The notes below the pieces were generated by a model that searched no databases, had not been told where the DNA came from, and worked only from the letters and a program-made list of their open reading frames with translations. 64,000 bases of DNA from Campylobacter concisus (lineage in GTDB: Bacteria; Campylobacterota; Campylobacteria; Campylobacterales; Campylobacteraceae): NCBI RefSeq assembly GCF_003048835.2, contig NZ_CP060705.1, positions 1,302,001 to 1,366,000 of the forward strand, read 5' to 3'. Position 1 is the stretch's first letter; each line of letters starts with the position of its first letter. Position numbers and translations under genes: made by a program. Below, piece by piece: positions 28,136 through 37,064 of this stretch.

Positions 28136-28259
28136 GAAAAACGCTTGGCTGAGATGATTTTAATCAACATACAAACAACTAAAAATTCATGAAAATAAAG
28201 ATGGAATAACTGTGTTTAGTAAAATCTAGATACAGCTCCCAGTTTACTTTCCCAAATTT

Positions 28260-28336
28260 TGGAGCGGGAAACGGGGCTCGAACCCGCGACCCTCAGCTTG
28301 GAAGGCTGATGCTCTAGCCAACTGAGCTACTCCCGC
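28260..28336 (-). tRNA. tRNA-Gly (anticodon TCC)
   Basis: A 77-base cloverleaf, acceptor GCGGGAG/TTCCCGC, anticodon loop CTTCCAA, T loop TTCGAGC, encoded CCA. Confidence 0.95.
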
Positions 28337-28343
28337 ATAACAA

Positions 28344-28428
<85 letters not shown>

Positions 28429-28480
28429 TTAAACATTAATAAGTTATTTTGGTATTTTCTGGTCAAACACTGTTACAAAA

Positions 28481-28556
28481 TGGAGCTGGTGAACGGACTT
28501 GAACCGCCGACCCACTGCTTACAAGGCAGTAGCTCTACCAACTGAGCTACACCAGC
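28481..28556 (-). tRNA. tRNA-Thr (anticodon TGT)
   Basis: A 76-base cloverleaf, acceptor GCTGGTG/CACCAGC, anticodon loop CTTGTAA in stem ACTGC/GCAGT, encoded CCA. First gene of the Thr-Tyr-Gly-Thr array. Confidence 0.95.
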
Positions 28557-28782
28557 ACCTGTTTTGTGAAGTGGCAATTATAGCCCAAAATAAAATAAAA
28601 GTCAAGGAGATTTTGAAAAATATTTTATCTAATTTTTTTGCAATCAAAAATCTATAGAATTTATAAAAAATTTCAAAAACACCCGCTAGACTGAACCACT
28701 TTTACCAAAAAACAAAGATAAATTTTACATATATAAAATTTCATATTTTCATAGTTTTATTTTTTTTAAAAGCTAAAATTTC

Positions 28783-28788
28783 TATAAT
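28783..28788 (+). promoter_or_regulatory. Promoter -10 box for the 28.8-kb small membrane protein
   Basis: TATAAT about 25 bases before the start codon, behind a T-rich stretch; an AAAGGA site lies between it and the ATG. Confidence 0.6.
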
Positions 28789-28813
28789 TACGAAAAATTA
28801 CAAAGGATTTAAT

Positions 28814-29062
28814 ATGCAATTTTTACCTTGGGCGGTAATTTTACTGCTAATTTATGTGATCTACTTCTTAATGATCCGCTATGAAAAAAAGATAGCGACA
28901 CTAAGCAAAATGATCGAGCAAAACAGTGATGGTATCAAAGAAAATAGAGACCTTATAGGTCAAAACAGATCACTAATCGAGAAAAATAAACATAACATTG
29001 AAAAAAATACTAAAGATATTACAACAAATGTTGAAAAAATAGACATCGACTTGGAAGATTAG
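28814..29062 (+). CDS. Small membrane protein with C-terminal coiled coil, function unknown
   Basis: An 82-residue protein: one membrane segment at residues 5-22 and then a polar stretch with a seven-residue pattern (ENRDLIG, QNRSLIE, KNKHNIE, KNTKDIT), a strong coiled coil. It has its own promoter and AAAGGA site. It is the only plus-strand gene between 8 and 42 kb. Its stop overlaps, by four bases, the stop of the converging protease gene at 29059, so no terminator separates them. The family is not recognised. Confidence 0.75.
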   Translation: MQFLPWAVILLLIYVIYFLMIRYEKKIATLSKMIEQNSDGIKENRDLIGQNRSLIEKNKHNIEKNTKDITTNVEKIDIDLED

Positions 29063-29685
29063 TTCTTCCAAAATTTCTCTTCTTTTTCCTTTTTTATCAA
29101 ATTTTCGTAAGTTTGCATTCTTATATTCACTGGCTCTAAATTTATGCCATCTTTTTTTATCTTAAAATATTTCCCATCCATCAAGCAATACTCTGGCACT
29201 AAGTCGTAGCGCTTTGAAAGCGGCAAAACTCTAAAGCTTAGATTATCCAGTATCAAAGGCTCTTTGTTTAAATTTTCCCAAACAGCTAGCACCATATGAT
29301 ATTTTTTTGTATTTTTTTCTTGAACCACTAGAAGGCATTTTTGATTATCCACGCCAAGATCTTTTAGGCTATCACGCTTTGATATCGCGTACTCTTCGCA
29401 GTCTCCGCCACCTCGCCTTAAAAACTCGCCCCTAGTGCTCCACACATCTATATTTGTATTGTAAAAATCATCATATCTTGGCATCAAAGAATTTAAGTAT
29501 GAATTTATGAGCTCTAGCTTTCTGATAAAGCTTTCGTGTTCTATTTTTTTCATAAAATTTGCATAGTGATTTAGGATATTTTTGCAAATTTGATTTTTGC
29601 ATTGAGATATATTTTTTGGAGAAATTTCAAAATTATTTGCAAAAAGAAAAGAAGCAAAAAAGAAAAGAAGCAAAATTTTACGCAT
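29059..29685 (-). CDS. Second LapG-like periplasmic cysteine protease (BTLCP family)
   Basis: A 208-residue bacterial transglutaminase-like cysteine protease with a signal peptide (residues 1-16). The catalytic triad is visible: Cys96 in GGGDCEEYA, His130 in YHMVLAV and Asp147 in LILDNLS, with the same spacing as LapG. LapG cleaves the N-terminus of a large surface adhesin to release it. This copy is the last gene of the operon and overlaps the LuxR-type regulator by eight bases. It is clearly diverged from the LapG-like protein at 36.4-37.1 kb, so it may have another substrate. Confidence 0.82.
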   Translation of the reverse strand: MRKILLLFFFASFLFANNFEISPKNISQCKNQICKNILNHYANFMKKIEHESFIRKLELINSYLNSLMPRYDDFYNTNIDVWSTRGEFLRRGGGDCEEYAISKRDSLKDLGVDNQKCLLVVQEKNTKKYHMVLAVWENLNKEPLILDNLSFRVLPLSKRYDLVPEYCLMDGKYFKIKKDGINLEPVNIRMQTYENLIKKEKEEKFWKN

Positions 29686-30313
29686 GCAGCTGCTTCATCA
29701 AAAGCACAAGACCTATTCTATCTTTCACATTTAGCTTGCTGTAAATCGACGTAGTGTGCGCCTTTACCGTCCTTAAAGTAATACCTGTTTGCTCTGAAAT
29801 TTCATTATTTGTTAGACCTTGGTAGATTAAGTTTGCGATCTCTTTTTCACGTGAGCTAAGCTCGCTTAGATCAGACTTTTTCTCTAAGGTTTCACTTTCA
29901 TTATTTATATATGAGCCAGTTAGTTCTCCGATCATCGCTTGGATAAATTCTGGATAAAGCCAAACTTTGCCATTTAAAATCGTCTCAAAGGCATCTTCAA
30001 AGTGCGTTTTTCTCATGTGTGAGTTTGCATATCCTTTGACACCAAGAGCCAGTAGATGTTTGCCTTCGCTAAATTTTGGTTCGTTTGCAAGGATTAGACA
30101 TTTTATATTTGGAAAACTTTCATGAATGGTTTTAATATTTTCATCAAGACTATCTTTAAAAGCATTTGTATCGATACCGACGATATCAACCTCGTCGTTT
30201 AAATTTGCAAAAAAATCCTTTTTGTTGTGAGTAAATTTCACATCGTCATCTGAAAAATACCCTCGCCAAAGATTATTAAGCGAACCATTTTGAGTAAAAA
30301 AAACCACATTCAT
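29678..30313 (-). CDS. LuxR/NarL-type response-regulator-like transcription factor
   Basis: A 211-residue protein with a receiver-like N-terminal domain (Asp48 in IVGIDTN could be the phospho-site, but the acidic pocket is poorly conserved) and a C-terminal LuxR helix-turn-helix (SSREKEIANLIYQGLTNNEI ... RTVKAHTTSIYSKL). It resembles CsgD/NarL-type regulators of surface structures. It lies within the Lap-like operon, so it may control this operon or the adhesin gene. No cognate histidine kinase is adjacent. Confidence 0.85.
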   Translation of the reverse strand: MNVVFFTQNGSLNNLWRGYFSDDDVKFTHNKKDFFANLNDEVDIVGIDTNAFKDSLDENIKTIHESFPNIKCLILANEPKFSEGKHLLALGVKGYANSHMRKTHFEDAFETILNGKVWLYPEFIQAMIGELTGSYINNESETLEKKSDLSELSSREKEIANLIYQGLTNNEISEQTGITLRTVKAHTTSIYSKLNVKDRIGLVLLMKQLHA

Positions 30314-30330
30314 AATTATATTTCCTTATA

Positions 30331-30828
30331 TCACATATAGGTTTGCTCGTAAATTTTTGACTCATTTACGAAAACGATCAAGTAGCGCTCCTTGCCACTA
30401 TTTGCCTCAAATTTATAACTAAAAGTGGATAAAAATTTCTCAACCACTTCTTTGCTCTCTTTTAAAAAGATACTCATCTCAAAACAACCATTTGATATGG
30501 CGTATCTATATGGCACACTAAGAGATAGTAAATTTAGATCAAAGTCCAAGCTATCGCTGCTTTCATCGTAGCCACCAATAGATATTTTGATACTCTTTAT
30601 AAGCTCATCTTTGATCTCCACGCCAGATAAATTTATGCAATTTTCACTTTTTAAATTTATCACCTCATCAAAGCTTTTTTCGCAGTCTTTAAAGAGAAAT
30701 TTGACAATCTCTCTTCCGATTAAATCGCATATTTTGCCATCATTTACAATGACAAATTCATCAGTCAGCTTTGCTCTTGAAATTTGATATTCGTTAAAAT
30801 TTCGCTCAAAGCTAGCTGACTTTTGCAT
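30331..30828 (-). CDS. Unknown protein in the Lap-like operon
   Basis: A 165-residue protein without signal peptide or membrane segment, probably cytoplasmic. It has mixed alpha/beta character. The stretch NCINLSGVEI vaguely resembles the second half of a PilZ signature, but the RxxxR half is missing, so this is not a claim. Its start shares a base with the stop of the HlyD-like gene, so it is translationally coupled to the secretion genes. Function unknown; its position suggests a role in secretion or its control. Confidence 0.7.
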   Translation of the reverse strand: MQKSASFERNFNEYQISRAKLTDEFVIVNDGKICDLIGREIVKFLFKDCEKSFDEVINLKSENCINLSGVEIKDELIKSIKISIGGYDESSDSLDFDLNLLSLSVPYRYAISNGCFEMSIFLKESKEVVEKFLSTFSYKFEANSGKERYLIVFVNESKIYEQTYM

Positions 30829-32300
30829 TATCGCTCCGTTAAAGCGTTTTGTTTTGCTTTTAAGATAGGTTTTAACAGATAGTCAAGTATCGTCTTTTTA
30901 CCAGTGATGATATCAGCTGAAACTATCATACCAACCTTTATCCTAAGCGGCTTCTCTTCGCTACCAAGATAGTTTTTCTCAGTTTCTATCCTGACTAGAT
31001 AGTAGCTCTCGCCTGTTTTTTCATTTGTCTCGGTATCGGCACTGATCTGCGTTACTTTGCCTTTTAAGCCGCCATAAATACTAAAATCATACGCCGTAAA
31101 TTTAACCATCGTATCAAGTCCAGGTCTTAAGAATGCAACGTCAGCTGGCTTAACCTTTACCTCGGCGATGAGCTTATCTTCTAGCGGGACGATCTCAGCT
31201 ATGTTTTCACCAGGCTTGATAACGCCTGAGACGGTATGCACCATCATCTTACTAACGATACCATTTACCGGAGATCTTACATAAGTTCTTTCAACCCTGT
31301 CGCTTAGGCTGATTTGCGACTCGTTTATCCTTGCGATCTCAGCAGAGACTTCGTTTAGCTCTTTTTTTGCATTATTTTTAAACGCTAGCTTTGCCTCTTC
31401 TATCTTATTTTTCGCCTCTTTTATGGTTGATTCGACCCTTGGTACAGCAAGCACAGATGCGTCAAGCTCGCCCTTTAGGTCATTTACACGTCTTTGAAGC
31501 TGGATATACTCGACCTCACTAACAAGACCTTTTTTAAAGATAGGCTCCATGATCGCTTTTTCTTTTAAAACAAGGTTGTAGCTATTTTGAGTTTGAGAAA
31601 TTTTATTTCTAAGCTCATTTAGCTCGCTTTGGCGCTGATGGATCTGCTCTGTTAGAATTCCTATTTGCTCATTTAAGTGATCGATGTTTGAGTTATGCAA
31701 GCTTATCTCGTATTTTATAGCCTTGCTATTGTTCGCATCTCTTGTTTCGTTATAGTCAAATTCTTTATCATTTGCTTCAGCATCAAGCCTCATAAATTTA
31801 GCCTGAAGCTCATCAAGTCTTAGCTTTGACTCGCCGTAGCTACTTGTAAAGTTTTTATTATCAAGCCTGATTAAAATTTGATCTTTTTTAACCTCATCGC
31901 CCTCTTTTACAAAAATTTGATCTACGATACCGCCCTCAAGGTTTTGTATCGCTTGGTTTTTGCCTGATGGGATGATCTTGCCACTACCTCTTGTTATCTC
32001 ATCTATCTGCGCCCACGAAGCCCAAAGAAGTAGCCAAAATACAGTTATGCTAACTGCATAAAGTATCTTTTTTGAGGTTGATGGAGCTTTTGCCAAAACT
32101 GCTTCTGAGAGGCTTGACATAAATTTCAAGTCATAAGCATCGTAGTTTTTAGCTTGAATGTTTGACTTGATGCCATCTACGCTATTTAAAATTTGATCTC
32201 CAGCGCTCTCTTGATCTTTTATGTCGCTTTTTTGAACTGGCTTTTCGTCTGGCTTTAAATTTTCATTTTGTTGATTTTTTATATCTTCTTGCATAATCAC
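30828..32300 (-). CDS. lapC: Type I secretion periplasmic adaptor (HlyD/LapC family)
   Basis: A 490-residue membrane-fusion protein. A cytoplasmic N-terminus of about 75 residues precedes one membrane segment (about 78-97), then the lipoyl-like half-motif (GGIVDQIFVKEGDEVKKDQIL), a long coiled coil (about 170-330) and the matching second lipoyl half with VRSPVNGIVSKM. It bridges the ABC transporter and the TolC-like protein. It overlaps the ABC gene by four bases. An alternative start six bases downstream (MQEDIK) is equally plausible. Confidence 0.92.
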   Translation of the reverse strand: MIMQEDIKNQQNENLKPDEKPVQKSDIKDQESAGDQILNSVDGIKSNIQAKNYDAYDLKFMSSLSEAVLAKAPSTSKKILYAVSITVFWLLLWASWAQIDEITRGSGKIIPSGKNQAIQNLEGGIVDQIFVKEGDEVKKDQILIRLDNKNFTSSYGESKLRLDELQAKFMRLDAEANDKEFDYNETRDANNSKAIKYEISLHNSNIDHLNEQIGILTEQIHQRQSELNELRNKISQTQNSYNLVLKEKAIMEPIFKKGLVSEVEYIQLQRRVNDLKGELDASVLAVPRVESTIKEAKNKIEEAKLAFKNNAKKELNEVSAEIARINESQISLSDRVERTYVRSPVNGIVSKMMVHTVSGVIKPGENIAEIVPLEDKLIAEVKVKPADVAFLRPGLDTMVKFTAYDFSIYGGLKGKVTQISADTETNEKTGESYYLVRIETEKNYLGSEEKPLRIKVGMIVSADIITGKKTILDYLLKPILKAKQNALTER

Positions 32301-34435
32301 TTCCCACTAAGTCTAGCTAAAACTTCGTCTCTTGGACCATCTAGTAAAATTTTACCGTTGTCCATCACTATGAGCCTATCAACAAGATCGAGCATCGATG
32401 TTCTGTGAGTTACTAAAATCATAGTTTTATTTACGGTATTTACCTTTAAATTTGCTTTTAACTTGCTCTCAACTGTATTATCAAGCGAATTTGTAGGCTC
32501 GTCAAGCAAGATGATAGGACTATCAAGCAAAAATGCCCTAGCCACGGCTATACTTTGACGCTGACCGCCACTGATGCCATCGCCTCTTTCAAAGACAGGC
32601 ATATCAAAACCAAGTGGGTGAGCATTGACATATTCATCGACGCCACTTACCTTAGCCGCCTTAATGATCTGCATATCATCGACATAAGGAGCTTTTTGAA
32701 CGATATTTTCTCTAACCGTTCCTTTAAATAGCACAACATCTTGTGGCACGTAGCCGATATTTCTTCTAAGGTCGGCTGGGTCTATTTGATTTATATCGAT
32801 ACCATCAATTAGCACTGAGCCCTCAGTCGGTGCGTAAAGACCTAGGATTATCTTTTGCAAGGTTGTCTTACCAGAGCCATTTCTACCGATGATGCCTACT
32901 TTCTCACCCGGTTGAATGACAAAATTTATCCTATCAAGTGAGCCTTTTGTGGTGTCTGGATATGTAAAGCTAACGTTTTTAAACTCTATCTTGCCATCAA
33001 AAGAATTTCTTCTAACAAATTTCTTGCCCTCAGGTCTTTCAACTGGCATCTGCATGATCTTGCTAAGGCTTTGATAAGCTGTCTTTGTCTGCTCGAAATT
33101 TGCAGCTAGTGAGGCTACTTGACCCATAGGGGCAATCGCACGAGAACTAAGCATAACAGCAGCGATCAAACCACCCATAGTAAGGTGCGTATCTTGTATC
33201 ATATAGACACCAAGAACGATGATAGCGATAGTATTTAACTGCACCAAAAACGACGTAACTGTCGTGATCGAAGTGGTGATTATTTTTGATTTGATACTTC
33301 TATTTGCTATCTCGCCAGTCGCCTCTTCCCAGTTCCACTGCACATGGCCGCTAGCACCAAGAGTTTTAATGGTCTCTAAGCTACTAAGGCTCTCTATCAA
33401 AATTCCATTTTTCATAGCTGAAGCTTCAAATGTGCTTTTAATCGCGTTTTGAAGCGGATCTTTTATAAAAAATGTGTAGCACAAAATAGCTATCATAATA
33501 ACGATAGGCACAAGCACAAGGTAGCTTCCTATAAAGTAGGTAACTATCAAGAAGATTAACGCAAATGGCAGATCCACAATGGCAGCAAGCGACGCAGATG
33601 AGAAGAAATTTCTAACTGTGTCAAATTCTTTCAAGTTGCTAGCAAATGAACCAACCGACTTTGGCTTATTGCTAAATTTCATATCCATTACACGCTCAAA
33701 GAGGATCGAGCTCATGATGATATCACTCTTCTTGCCTGCGATCTCAAGAAAATATGAACGAACAAATTTTAAAAATAGATCGATGCCATAAACGACGCTC
33801 ACGCCAAGCGCTAGAACCCAAAGTGTCTCAACTGCGTTATTTGGCACAACGCGGTCATAGACGTTCATCGTAAAGAGCGGGCTTGCAAGGACAAATAAGT
33901 TTATGATAAAGCTTGCTATCACGACGTCAAAGTAAATTTTCTTAGAGCGCTTTAAAGTGCCCCAAAACCAGTGGTCATTGCCAGCGTCGATAAGCTTTGT
34001 CGAGCTTGTATCTTCTGGGACAAATTCACGTTTTAGATAATAAGCATAGCCTAGATATTCATCTTTTAGCTTGCTTGTTTCTATCGTGCTTGTGCCAGTT
34101 GAAAGGTCAGGCGTGATGATATTTGCCATCTTTTTGTCTTCGCTGAAAGATTGCAAGATGCAAGCTTTTTTACCTCTAAGCATCAAGATACAAGGCAAAA
34201 CTAAAGGCGAAATTTGATCAAGGTCTTTTCTGACAAGCGTCGATGCAAAGCCAGCACGTGAAGCTGCACGAGAAAATAAAGACTTCGAGCTCTTTAGTGA
34301 AAAAAGCTCGATCTCTTCGCCATCTTTTACAGGCAGACCGATAGTCAAAGCATCGGCACTATATGGGTTATTATGTAGTTTGGTAAATATCACCAAACAT
34401 TGAAGCAGTTCGTCTTTTATCTTGTCGCTATGCAT
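32297..34435 (-). CDS. lapB: Type I secretion ABC transporter (LapB-type, C39-like domain)
   Basis: A 712-residue fused transporter: an N-terminal C39-peptidase-like domain (residues about 1-135) that in LapB-type proteins binds substrate without cleaving, six membrane segments (about 160-450), and an ATPase domain. Walker A GRNGSGKTT, signature SGGQRQ and Walker B IILLDEPT are intact. It would export a large RTX-type adhesin through the HlyD-like and TolC-like partners encoded beside it. No adhesin gene is present in the window. Confidence 0.93.
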   Translation of the reverse strand: MHSDKIKDELLQCLVIFTKLHNNPYSADALTIGLPVKDGEEIELFSLKSSKSLFSRAASRAGFASTLVRKDLDQISPLVLPCILMLRGKKACILQSFSEDKKMANIITPDLSTGTSTIETSKLKDEYLGYAYYLKREFVPEDTSSTKLIDAGNDHWFWGTLKRSKKIYFDVVIASFIINLFVLASPLFTMNVYDRVVPNNAVETLWVLALGVSVVYGIDLFLKFVRSYFLEIAGKKSDIIMSSILFERVMDMKFSNKPKSVGSFASNLKEFDTVRNFFSSASLAAIVDLPFALIFLIVTYFIGSYLVLVPIVIMIAILCYTFFIKDPLQNAIKSTFEASAMKNGILIESLSSLETIKTLGASGHVQWNWEEATGEIANRSIKSKIITTSITTVTSFLVQLNTIAIIVLGVYMIQDTHLTMGGLIAAVMLSSRAIAPMGQVASLAANFEQTKTAYQSLSKIMQMPVERPEGKKFVRRNSFDGKIEFKNVSFTYPDTTKGSLDRINFVIQPGEKVGIIGRNGSGKTTLQKIILGLYAPTEGSVLIDGIDINQIDPADLRRNIGYVPQDVVLFKGTVRENIVQKAPYVDDMQIIKAAKVSGVDEYVNAHPLGFDMPVFERGDGISGGQRQSIAVARAFLLDSPIILLDEPTNSLDNTVESKLKANLKVNTVNKTMILVTHRTSMLDLVDRLIVMDNGKILLDGPRDEVLARLSGK

Positions 34436-34438
34436 CTA

Positions 34439-36388
34439 TCATCCAATATTTTTGATTTCATCTATGTAAATTCCTTGCATATTTTTAATGCCAAGCTCAA
34501 TTAGCTTACTCTTTTGCTCTTCACTCTCAACACCAATCGCAATCAAAATGATATCTTTTGAGCTTAAAACAACATCTAGTGATTGTTTTGTATTTGCTCC
34601 TGATTTATCACTTAAAAAGTCGATTAAGACATTTGACTGGATCTTTACGTAGTCTGGATTAAATTCTTTTAACTTCTCAATGCCTTTTGCATTAAGATCA
34701 AAGTGGTCAAATCCAAAACCAAAGCCAAGTTCTTTCAATTTTTTAGTAAGTCTAACTATACTTTCGATACTAATATCGTCTTTGTTTGGAATTTCTATAT
34801 AGTTTTTAGATTTTGAAATTTGAGCGATTTTTTTAAGTGTGGCTTCAAGTTTTGAGAAATTTTCATCTGAGCTTAATATCTCTTTTCCTAAATTTATCGC
34901 CAAGCTTCCTTGAGGCAAGATATTTTCAGGCAAAATTCTAGCGATTCTATTTAGGATATGAAGATCAAGCATCGCACCTAAATTTAGCTCATTTACCATC
35001 GGCATAAAGTATGATGCCATACGCCATTTGCCTTCGCTATCAACAAGCCTTAGATAGAGCTCATACTGCTCAAAGCTTGAGTCAAAACCAACTACTTTTT
35101 GAGCTGCAAATTTAAATTTATCCTCTTTTATAGAGTCAAAGATAAGCTCCTTATATTTCTCTTTGCCGATGACTAGGGTGTTTTGATTTGCATTAAATTC
35201 CTTGCAAGTAAAGCAGCCAGCTAGTCTTGCACTAGCCAAAGTAACGTCAGCTGAAGTAAGTAGTGTCCTCATATCAGTGCTTGGTGAATACTCGACAATA
35301 GCAGTATTAACTGGGCATTCGCTATCATTTATAGAGAAATTTGCATAGAGTTTTTTAAACTCAGCCATGATCTTATCGTTTAGAGCTGAGAAATTTGATG
35401 AGTTTTTACCGTAAGAAAGCAAGATAAAGTCGTTGTCGTTTAACCTTGCGACGATCGCATTTTGGTCATTTTCGGCCGATTTTTCTTGTAAAATTTGAGC
35501 TATTTTTATGATGACACTTTGCCATTTTTCAAAGCCAAGAACGCCTTTTAATCCAGCTAGATCTTTAAAGCTAATAAGTGATGCAACACCGCTTGAATAC
35601 TCTTCACTCGCTAGATACTCGCTAAATTTAGTTTGAAAAAACCTTCTATTATAAGTGCCACTCATAGAGTCTTTGTATAAAAGCTCTTGATACTTGCTAA
35701 GCGTAGCAGCCTCTCTTTCAAAGATGTCTTGAACCTTGCTAACCATCGAGTTCATGGCGAGCACCATCTTTTTAAGGTCAGTTGTGAATGGAATTCTCTT
35801 TTGAATGATAAATTTATTATCAAGTATCGCTTCAGCTTGATCTTGAACCTTAACAAGTGGTCTAAATATCGCCTTGAGGGCGAAAAAAGCCACGATAAGA
35901 GCGATGATGATCATTAAAGCTAGAAAGTTAAAAATATTTTTTGAGTTTGAGTAAAGCTCATTGTAAGCAAGTGCTGTGCTACCTTGAACATAGAGTGTGC
36001 CAAATTTTGCCCAGCCAGTCATGATCTCACTTGTTGCCACTGGAGCTTCAAATTTAGCGATCTTATAAAACCACTCGGGGATATCTTTAACGATAGTTTG
36101 TTGAGAATTTTCTATAAGTACCTTACCATCGACATCTTCAAGTTTAATGAGCTTGTATCTGCCGCTATCAAACATAGAATTTATCATCGTTTGTGCTAAA
36201 GACATATCCTCAGGATCAACAATCGGCTTTAAAGCAAGTCCAAGTGAGTTTGCTGTGTGTCTTGCGTTTTCACCGAGTTGGTCGTTGATGTATCCATTTA
36301 GGCTCTTAAAATTTAAGTAGCCAACAGCCATAAAAATCACGATGCCAAAAGCTATCACAGCGATCATAATCTGTTTAAATAGCGTCAT
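34439..36388 (-). CDS. lapD: LapD-like c-di-GMP receptor with degenerate GGDEF and EAL domains
   Basis: A 649-residue inner-membrane protein: segment 6-24, periplasmic domain about 25-150, segment 152-174, HAMP, GGDEF-like (about 230-370) and EAL-like (about 420-645). The catalytic motifs are lost: GGDEF reads NDNDF (317-321) and EAL reads ELY (443-445), as in receptors that bind c-di-GMP without making or cleaving it. The periplasmic domain has Gly125-Trp126; in Pseudomonas LapD the equivalent Trp holds LapG. It overlaps the LapG-like gene by four bases. Confidence 0.92.
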   Translation of the reverse strand: MTLFKQIMIAVIAFGIVIFMAVGYLNFKSLNGYINDQLGENARHTANSLGLALKPIVDPEDMSLAQTMINSMFDSGRYKLIKLEDVDGKVLIENSQQTIVKDIPEWFYKIAKFEAPVATSEIMTGWAKFGTLYVQGSTALAYNELYSNSKNIFNFLALMIIIALIVAFFALKAIFRPLVKVQDQAEAILDNKFIIQKRIPFTTDLKKMVLAMNSMVSKVQDIFEREAATLSKYQELLYKDSMSGTYNRRFFQTKFSEYLASEEYSSGVASLISFKDLAGLKGVLGFEKWQSVIIKIAQILQEKSAENDQNAIVARLNDNDFILLSYGKNSSNFSALNDKIMAEFKKLYANFSINDSECPVNTAIVEYSPSTDMRTLLTSADVTLASARLAGCFTCKEFNANQNTLVIGKEKYKELIFDSIKEDKFKFAAQKVVGFDSSFEQYELYLRLVDSEGKWRMASYFMPMVNELNLGAMLDLHILNRIARILPENILPQGSLAINLGKEILSSDENFSKLEATLKKIAQISKSKNYIEIPNKDDISIESIVRLTKKLKELGFGFGFDHFDLNAKGIEKLKEFNPDYVKIQSNVLIDFLSDKSGANTKQSLDVVLSSKDIILIAIGVESEEQKSKLIELGIKNMQGIYIDEIKNIG

Positions 36389-37053
36389 AAATCCTCTTTT
36401 CCTATCCTATCTATTAGTTCCATCCACTTAGGATTTTGTTTTTTATTTCCACCTGGTATTGCCTGACCAAGACCTTCTTGTTTTGCCAAGTATAGCGAAT
36501 CACCGTTGAAACTATAAACTGGCACGAGGTCTGTTCTTTGTGTTGCGATTTTTATTTTACCATTTATGTTGTCTAAAATTAATGGAATAGACTTTGGTGT
36601 ATCATAATATGCCAAAACCATATGTGCTTGGTTGTATCTTAAGGCTTTAACGTATGTGAAGTATAATTTTTGAGTTGGAATTCCAAGTTGCTTTAGAGTA
36701 AAATATTTTGCGATAACGTAGTCTTCGCAGTCACCAGCGCCTTTTCCTACAAATTCCATTCTGGTAGCCCAGTAATCTTTTTTATGCCAAAGTTGCATAT
36801 CATCAACCCACCTAAAAGAGTTAAAAAAATCATTTACTTTTATTAATTTCTCTTGTTCGGTTGCATCTTGCAATGAAGTCATTAAAGAATTTAATGCCGA
36901 TGCCCTTCTTCTTGCATCTTCTCCATAAATTTTAGCCACCTTTGCTATCGTTGTTTGTTTTACAAAATCCCCAACAGCATTTAATGCTAATAACGAAAAA
37001 AGGACGCTTAAAGTAAGCGTCCAAAATTTTGCTTTGACCCTCATGGTCATCAC
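36385..37053 (-). CDS. lapG: LapG-like periplasmic cysteine protease
   Basis: A 222-residue BTLCP-family protease. An N-terminal signal or anchor (about residues 8-28) places it in the periplasm. The triad is Cys109 (GAGDCEDYVIAKY), His144 (QAHMVLAYY) and Asp161 (LDNIN), with spacing close to Pseudomonas LapG; the acidic residues next to Cys109 may bind calcium as in LapG. When c-di-GMP is low, LapG cleaves the adhesin; when high, LapD sequesters it. It is encoded next to lapD, with a four-base overlap, and 11 bases after the TolC-like gene. Confidence 0.9.
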   Translation of the reverse strand: MMTMRVKAKFWTLTLSVLFSLLALNAVGDFVKQTTIAKVAKIYGEDARRRASALNSLMTSLQDATEQEKLIKVNDFFNSFRWVDDMQLWHKKDYWATRMEFVGKGAGDCEDYVIAKYFTLKQLGIPTQKLYFTYVKALRYNQAHMVLAYYDTPKSIPLILDNINGKIKIATQRTDLVPVYSFNGDSLYLAKQEGLGQAIPGGNKKQNPKWMELIDRIGKEDL

Positions 37054-37064
37054 TTTTTAAATTT

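Noticed and set aside
28557-28813. Further RNA gene between tRNA-Thr and the 28.8-kb gene
   Set aside because: The gap is AT-rich and gives no cloverleaf or strong hairpin; only the promoter of the next gene can be supported.
30331-30828. PilZ domain protein
   Set aside because: Only a weak NLSG-like match to half of the PilZ signature is present; the RxxxR motif is missing.
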